From assembly GCA_023136155.1 (NCBI GenBank), contig JAGLRT010000066.1:1-9451 (forward strand): DNA of 9,451 bases, written 5' to 3'. The position numbers were made by a program, and so were the translations under genes. This stretch comes from Methanosarcinales archaeon. Its GTDB lineage: Archaea > Halobacteriota > Methanosarcinia > Methanosarcinales > Methanocomedenaceae. Shown here piece by piece: positions 5,322-9,451 of this stretch (position 1 is its first letter; each line of letters starts with the position of its first letter). The notes below the pieces were generated by a model, which saw only the letters and a list, made by a program, of their open reading frames with translations, did not search any database and was not told the DNA's origin.

Positions 5322-6329
5322 ATGTCAAATACGCCTGAAATCATGACTAAAGAAAAATTGATAAGCCAGACCATTGTCATACTGAAAAAGAGCGGCTATG
5401 CCCTATCTCAGCGCTGTAATATCAGGCCAAGGAGTTTTGATATCGCGGCTGGAAATGACGAAGTACTCCTGCTTATAAAAGTACTCTCAAATGTGGACGG
5501 TCTGAAACAAGACACTGCACAGGAGATGCTGCAACTGTCGGAATACCTTGATGGTTCTCCTCTAGTCATAGGCGAGAAGACCAGGGACCATCCCCTGGAA
5601 TCAGGGGTGGTTTATTACAGGTACGGCATTCCTTCTATCAATATCAACACTCTTTACGATTATTTTGTTGAAGAAGTACCTCCCATAGTATATGCTGCGC
5701 CTGGTGGGTTATATGTAAACGTGGATGGCCACGTTTTGCAGGAGATGCGTTTGCATTCAAATCTTTCAATTGGCGCCCTGGCTTCAGAACTTGGCGTGTC
5801 CAGACGGTCCATAAGTAAATATGAAGATGACGATATGGACATGTCAGTTGATATGGTTATACAGCTTGAAGATATGTTCAATCAGGCCATTGCCCTTGCT
5901 ATTGATTTTCTAAATGTTGACAACAAAGGACGAAAAAATCGGCCAACACCTGTGGAGACAGAACCTAGTATCAGCATAAAGTCAATATTATCAAGTTTGG
6001 ATGTTGATGTAGTGCCTGTGTCCCAGGCTCCGTTCAATGCTGTCTCATTCGAACACAGAAACAGCAATGAAAATAAAAACATACCCATTATTCTTACTGG
6101 ATTTAGCGATTATACGGGTGCAATGATAAAAAGGGCAAAACTGATGAGCAGTATCTCGGAAGTTACAAAAGCTCAATCAATGTTCATTGTAAACGGGGAA
6201 TGTAAGTCGGAATGTGTGGACAGTACCGTGCTTTTGAAAAAAACGGAAATTGAAGGAATGGACGACTTCAGGGATCTTATTTCATACATCTATGAAAAAG
6301 TTGGTGACGTGTCAGAGGATACTAAATAG
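5322..6329 (+). CDS. Archaeal HTH-type transcriptional regulator (MJ1545/MTH967 family)
   Basis: The protein has 335 residues. It matches from memory the archaeal family annotated as putative HTH-type transcriptional regulatory protein. The N-terminal domain (about 8-120) contains SFDIAAGNDEVLLLIKVLSNVDGL (38-61), a D...LLxIK arrangement that resembles a nuclease-like PD-(D/E)XK fold. The middle (about 136-195) is an XRE-type helix-turn-helix: LQEMRLHSNLSIGALASELG (139-158), then VSRRSISKYEDD with recognition helix near 159-167. The C-terminal half (about 215-330) is conserved within the family but of unknown role. There is no clear ribosome site; an alternative start is the Met at codon 8 (5343). 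Its targets are unknown. It converges on chorismate synthase with 78 bases between them, in which nothing else was seen. Confidence 0.82.
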   Translation: MSNTPEIMTKEKLISQTIVILKKSGYALSQRCNIRPRSFDIAAGNDEVLLLIKVLSNVDGLKQDTAQEMLQLSEYLDGSPLVIGEKTRDHPLESGVVYYRYGIPSININTLYDYFVEEVPPIVYAAPGGLYVNVDGHVLQEMRLHSNLSIGALASELGVSRRSISKYEDDDMDMSVDMVIQLEDMFNQAIALAIDFLNVDNKGRKNRPTPVETEPSISIKSILSSLDVDVVPVSQAPFNAVSFEHRNSNENKNIPIILTGFSDYTGAMIKRAKLMSSISEVTKAQSMFIVNGECKSECVDSTVLLKKTEIEGMDDFRDLISYIYEKVGDVSEDTK

Positions 6330-6407
6330 TATGGAAATATATTTGCATTGCTTCACATTTACACGTAGGAAGCTATAGCATAGTTCTATTCTGACCCAAC
6401 TGAAATA

Positions 6408-7478
6408 CTATTGTGAGCGCAGCATGTGGTCAGCCAGTACCAAAGACATCATAGCTTCAGCCACAGGTACAATCCTTGGCGGAATAGTGGGATCGTGTCG
6501 CCCTTCTATGATTATTTCGGTCCCTGACATATCAGACATATCCACAGTATTCTGTGGCCGGGCAATGGAAGGAGTTGGCTTTACCGCAATCCTGCATACA
6601 ATTATCTCACCATTGGAGATACCACCGAGGATACCTCCGGCGTTGTTGGTGGAACATGCCACCTGTCCGTTTTGAATTTCGAAAGGGTCGTTCATCTGGA
6701 TTCCGGTCATATTAGCAGCTGCAAATCCTGAACCCACCTCCACACCCTTGACAGCCCCTATACCCATCAGGGCTCCTGCAAGGTCAGCGTCCAGTTTATC
6801 GAATACAGGCTCACCCAGTCCTGGTGGAACGCCAAGTGCCATTATTTCAACAATCCCGCCGATGCTATCTTTATCTTCCCGTACCTGTTTCACCCTCTCA
6901 AGCATGGCTTTGGCAGCTTCGGGGTCTGCACAGCGTACCGGATTTGATTCTACATTTGCTTTTATATCCTCCACCTGTACTGGTGAAGCCCTGATACCGC
7001 CCAGTTCAACTACATGTGCCAGTATTTCGATACCATGGCGAGCCAGTATCTTCTTTGCCACTGCACCGGCAGCTACCCGTCCGATTGTTTCCCTGGCAGA
7101 TGAACGCCCGCCGCCACGATGGTCACGAATGCCGTATTTCATCTGGTAGGTATAATCAGCATGACCGGGGCGGGGCATGTTCTTAATAATGTCATATTTG
7201 CTTGAGTCAGCGTCCTTGTTCCTGACCAGCATGGAAATGGGCGTGCCTGTGGTCTTACCTTCGAAAATTCCAGATAATATTTCAATGCTATCCTCTTCCT
7301 TGCGGGGTGAGGCAACCTCGCTCTGGCCTGGTCTTCTACGGTCCAGTTCATGCTGGATATCGGCTTCTGATAGTTCCAAACCCGGGGGGCAACCATCAAT
7401 AACCACGCCAACGGCAGGCCCGTGGCTCTCGCCCCATGTTGTGATTGAAAATGCTTTTCCGAAGGTGTTGCCCATCAT
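6408..7478 (-). CDS. aroC: Chorismate synthase
   Basis: Two adjacent ATG codons give 356 or 355 residues, the usual family length. All three family signatures are present: GESHGPAVGVVIDGCPPG near residue 17, GGGRSSARETIGRVAAGA near 121, and the C-terminal RHDPTIPPRIVPVAEAM. RPGHADYTYQMKYGIRDHRG (near 102-121) is the FMN/substrate region. The enzyme converts 5-enolpyruvylshikimate-3-phosphate to chorismate using reduced FMN, the last common step to aromatic amino acids. No other shikimate gene is adjacent, so it is a single-gene unit. A TATA box at 7496-7508 lies about 25 bp ahead of the ATG, so the transcript is probably leaderless. Which of the two Met codons is used cannot be resolved. Confidence 0.97.
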   Translation of the reverse strand: MMGNTFGKAFSITTWGESHGPAVGVVIDGCPPGLELSEADIQHELDRRRPGQSEVASPRKEEDSIEILSGIFEGKTTGTPISMLVRNKDADSSKYDIIKNMPRPGHADYTYQMKYGIRDHRGGGRSSARETIGRVAAGAVAKKILARHGIEILAHVVELGGIRASPVQVEDIKANVESNPVRCADPEAAKAMLERVKQVREDKDSIGGIVEIMALGVPPGLGEPVFDKLDADLAGALMGIGAVKGVEVGSGFAAANMTGIQMNDPFEIQNGQVACSTNNAGGILGGISNGEIIVCRIAVKPTPSIARPQNTVDMSDMSGTEIIIEGRHDPTIPPRIVPVAEAMMSLVLADHMLRSQ

Positions 7479-7495
7479 GGTATTCTGATATGTGT

Positions 7496-7508
7496 TTTAT
7501 ATATATAA
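7496..7508 (-). promoter_or_regulatory. TATA box of aroC
   Basis: TTTATATATATAA is palindromic and centred near 7502, about 25 bp upstream of the aroC ATG. This places the transcription start at or next to the start codon. Confidence 0.5.
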
Positions 7509-7583
7509 ACGTAGATGAACCGGTTTGTGATAACTAATCGGTACAGGTTCTTTTTATATTGAACGAATCATAGATATTGTAAA

Positions 7584-7676
7584 GTGGATGATAACAAGGT
7601 ATATGTGCATCTGAAAGAAGAAACTGATGACCTTTACAAATTTATTGAAGCAATTGAAGACTTTATAGAATCCTGA
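7584..7676 (+). CDS. Possible leaderless small protein (30 aa), unknown
   Basis: A GTG opens 30 codons to a TGA. The peptide is acidic and predicted helical: MDDNKVYVHLKEETDDLYKF followed by IEAIEDFIES. It has regular hydrophobic spacing that suits an amphipathic helix. TTTTTATA (7551-7558) lies about 26-30 bp upstream, so the mRNA would begin at the GTG, as in leaderless archaeal genes. The frame is closed by a TGA only a few codons upstream. It lies in an otherwise gene-free stretch (7479-7856), converging on another short frame with 8 nt between them. I do not recognise the protein. The evidence is the promoter spacing and the protein-like composition. Confidence 0.4.
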   Translation: MDDNKVYVHLKEETDDLYKFIEAIEDFIES

Positions 7677-7684
7677 ATAGGTTA

Positions 7685-7837
7685 TTACTTATCCTCAATA
7701 CTCACAAACCCCAAAAATATCACCTCAAGGTCAGATTCCTCTACCGATACATCAGTGATACTACCCCGGATTCGTAAGTAATACTGTATGTGGTTGTCCC
7801 GTACTGCTCTTATAATTCCGTGATAGTACCGTATGCA
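7685..7837 (-). CDS. Short coding-like frame lacking a start codon, unknown
   Basis: Leftward from 7837 to a TAA at 7685-7687 there are 50 sense codons. The reading looks protein-like: YYHGIIRAVRDNHIQYYLRI (codons 4-23), then RGSITDVSVEESDLEVIFLG and FVSIEDK. It has alternating hydrophobic strands and an acidic stretch. There is no ATG, GTG or TTG near the front; a TGA closes the frame at 7838-7840. An ATG at 7838 is out of frame by one base, so a single indel would supply a start. It sits 19 bases after the cytochrome stop on the same strand, so it could be the third gene of that operon. It may be a small gene with a sequence error or a remnant; I do not recognise the family. Confidence 0.35.
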   Translation of the reverse strand, partial: CIRYYHGIIRAVRDNHIQYYLRIRGSITDVSVEESDLEVIFLGFVSIEDK

Positions 7838-7856
7838 TCAGACTATACTATGTCGA

Positions 7857-8924
7857 TTATTCAGTGAACACAATATTTTTCACATCATGTACAACAATAT
7901 GACATTTTGTGCATTCAGTGTATAAATCATGGATTTCCTTTTTATGTGGCAGCCCATGGCAGGACTCACATGGGGGTAAATATCCATGTTTTGGATGGCA
8001 GTAAATACAATTCAAATCGTCATGTTTCGTATTACTTAAACGTAATTCGGTATCGATTGCTTCATGACAAATTGCACAATCATTTCTTGTAATGTCCAGA
8101 GGGATATTAATAACAGCCGGATCATGAGCAGGATGGCAGCCCTGACAATCGCTAATTGTCATATCAGAATCATGAGGGGTATGGCAATCCATACATTCAG
8201 GGATTTGTTTGTGAACCGGATGGCAATATGCGCATTCCAGACTGGTGTGTTCAGTATTGCTCTGCTCCAATGCAGTGCCTGCTCCTTCATGACATATGGC
8301 ACATTGTTCCAGTGGTACACTAATTCTGGAATAATTGATGTCCAGGGGCATATGTGCCGGATGACAGTTAAGACAATCGTTATAAATCAGCCCTTTACTG
8401 TGCGGTGCATGACAGTTGGTGCATGCCTCGATCTGTCCATGGGTCTGGTGACAGTAACCACATTTCATATCACCATGCCTGCTTGGATGATCAGAGAACT
8501 CCTCAATTTGCTTGGGGTGACAGAGTGAACACGAGCTTTCCAAGTCCAGACTTATCGTAATACCCATAGGAGCATGTTCATCATGACAATCCTTACAATC
8601 CTGAAGCTGTATGCCGTGGATAAGTTCATGGCAATCGGTACATTTTAGCTTTACACCGTGCTGGATATGACAGAAAATACAACCTTTATCGTGTCCGCCG
8701 CCTTCCTGTGATATTGAAGTAAACGCCTTTATATGGCATTCTCCACAGGTTTCATCAGAAACATTCAAATAGTCAATAATCGGAGCTGCTGCTGACGGGG
8801 TGGGAATAGGTGTTGCTTCTATTAGCATTAGTTCAGGTTCCTCGGTTGCTGATAAACACCCTGACCCGATAATAATGATTAGTCCAATAGCTACTCCAAA
8901 CAATACCTTCTTCATCATAATCAT
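7857..8924 (-). CDS. 16-heme c-type cytochrome lipoprotein, four tandem tetraheme modules
   Basis: The protein has 355 residues. An N-terminal signal (KK, hydrophobic 7-19, then GSGC with Cys23) indicates a lipoprotein outside the membrane, followed by a Pro/Ala-rich spacer to about 50. Sixteen CXXCH heme sites start at residues 60, 82, 95, 110; 132, 155, 168, 184; 208, 231, 244, 260; 283, 306, 319, 338. They form four repeats of 72-76 residues with steps of about 23, 13, 16 and 23. Eighteen further His residues exist, most at fixed places in each repeat (for example the CHPAH and CHxPH patterns), enough for bis-His ligation of every heme. This suits a multiheme electron conduit. GAGGT 6 nt ahead supports the ATG at 8924. 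It follows the surface protein gene by 23 bp. Confidence 0.93.
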   Translation of the reverse strand: MIMMKKVLFGVAIGLIIIIGSGCLSATEEPELMLIEATPIPTPSAAAPIIDYLNVSDETCGECHIKAFTSISQEGGGHDKGCIFCHIQHGVKLKCTDCHELIHGIQLQDCKDCHDEHAPMGITISLDLESSCSLCHPKQIEEFSDHPSRHGDMKCGYCHQTHGQIEACTNCHAPHSKGLIYNDCLNCHPAHMPLDINYSRISVPLEQCAICHEGAGTALEQSNTEHTSLECAYCHPVHKQIPECMDCHTPHDSDMTISDCQGCHPAHDPAVINIPLDITRNDCAICHEAIDTELRLSNTKHDDLNCIYCHPKHGYLPPCESCHGLPHKKEIHDLYTECTKCHIVVHDVKNIVFTE

Positions 8925-8947
8925 TGTATTACCTCACGGTGAATGCC

Positions 8948-9451
8948 TTAAATATTTCCCTTCCGATAACGAATCCCTTTCTTGAATATCTCTGGCTCAC
9001 CATCTTTCACCTTCACAATGAATTCATCAGTTTTACCGCCATTTATATTCAGGTATAACCTGGTTTTTTCATCGTTAAGTTTTACAGTAATATCATTTAC
9101 ATCATTGGATACTTTTATGACCTTACCATCGTCGATTTTTTCGATGTTGGCGGTTTTTAACCAATCAATACCATGATTTTGTTCTAAATATTGTAGGAGT
9201 TTCTCAGTATCTTTTCCTGGGACTTCATTAAAGTTGAACAAATATCCACTCTTCCTCAGCAGGAGCATCAAACCAGCAAGACCTACCAACCCGGTACCAA
9301 TGATTATCAAAGTTGTCGGCATAGATTCCTGTTCAGCTCCGGGAACTGGAATTTCTATTGAGAAGACAGCTTCATTCACCGGACCCCATGTATTATCACG
9401 TTCCATTGCGCGAATATATATGGTATGCTCACCTGGCACAAGTCCGGTAGT
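8948..9451 (-). CDS. C-terminal part of a membrane-anchored surface protein (runs off the window)
   Basis: The frame is open to the window edge, so the N-terminal part is missing. The visible 167 residues begin with the end of an Ig/fibronectin-like beta domain (GLVPGEHTIYIRAMERDNTW, then GPVNEAVFSIEIP). A transmembrane helix follows (MPTTLIIIGTGLVGLAGLML, next to a basic RKSG). A domain of about 95 residues follows, rich in Lys, Asp and beta strands (KTANIEKIDDGKVIKVSND...RLYLNINGGKTDEFIVKVKDG). It is probably a single-pass protein with a large ectodomain. The start codons inside this frame (for example GTG at 9439) are not the real start. It is co-directional with the cytochrome 23 bp downstream, so both probably share an operon and may form one surface complex. 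Confidence 0.75.
   Translation of the reverse strand, partial: TTGLVPGEHTIYIRAMERDNTWGPVNEAVFSIEIPVPGAEQESMPTTLIIIGTGLVGLAGLMLLLRKSGYLFNFNEVPGKDTEKLLQYLEQNHGIDWLKTANIEKIDDGKVIKVSNDVNDITVKLNDEKTRLYLNINGGKTDEFIVKVKDGEPEIFKKGIRYRKGNI

Noticed and set aside
6330..6407. Possible RNA gene or terminator in the gap between the HTH regulator and aroC
   Set aside because: CTGA motifs are present but there is no C box, no strong hairpin and no T-run; nothing could be supported.
6748..7149. Rightward open frame of 133 codons
   Set aside because: It is antisense to chorismate synthase, which has all family signatures; low-complexity Ser/Pro/Ala composition is typical of a shadow frame.
8064..8528. Rightward open frame of 154 codons
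   Set aside because: It is the antisense reading of the cytochrome gene; its Cys/His/Met pattern simply mirrors the heme repeats.
7857..8924. CRISPR-like or tandem DNA repeats in the cytochrome region
   Set aside because: The periodicity is at protein level (heme modules) with diverged DNA; there are no identical direct repeats with unique spacers.

Overview
The window looks archaeal and most like the Methanosarcinales/ANME side of the Euryarchaeota. The support is archaeal TATA boxes about 25 nt ahead of starts (some implying leaderless mRNAs), a DUF373 membrane protein, the archaeal HTH regulator family of MJ1545/MTH967, a 6-oxopurine phosphorylase resembling M. jannaschii MJ0060, PGF-CTERM surface-protein tails, and a 16-heme c-type cytochrome. 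The lineage is inferred from gene content; no rRNA or other phylogenetic marker is present.

Left part (1-1837) is an accessory, decaying region. Two homologous tails of a PGF-CTERM surface protein lie in the same orientation: one with an open frame (about 191-455) and one with stop codons (about 1434-1785). Between them sits a complete AbrB-type antitoxin / RelE-type toxin operon with a promoter enclosed by two palindromes, followed by a possible transposon relic. The second tail is interrupted by a 78-bp MITE-like element with 12-bp perfect terminal inverted repeats and a CTAG target duplication.

Middle part (1838-7478) is mostly conserved core archaeal genes. A winged-helix protein (apparent 1-nt frameshift) and a YqgF/RuvC-like RNase H-fold protein (no recognisable start codon) run rightward. 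They converge on a leftward operon of DUF373 membrane protein and S-methyl-5'-thioinosine phosphorylase. Then come acylphosphatase (leftward) and the HTH regulator (rightward) sharing a 54-bp divergent promoter region, and chorismate synthase (leftward, probably leaderless).

Right part (7479-9451) holds two short convergent reading frames of unknown function and a leftward operon. The operon encodes a surface protein that runs off the window edge (Ig-like end, transmembrane helix, C-terminal domain) and a predicted lipoprotein cytochrome of 16 CXXCH motifs in four tandem tetraheme repeats. Together they suggest a cell-surface electron-transfer module.

Three reading frames (about 1838, 2260 and 7837) look coding but lack a usable start in frame. 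This may mean draft-quality indels or real gene decay. Everything here was read by eye, with no database search.
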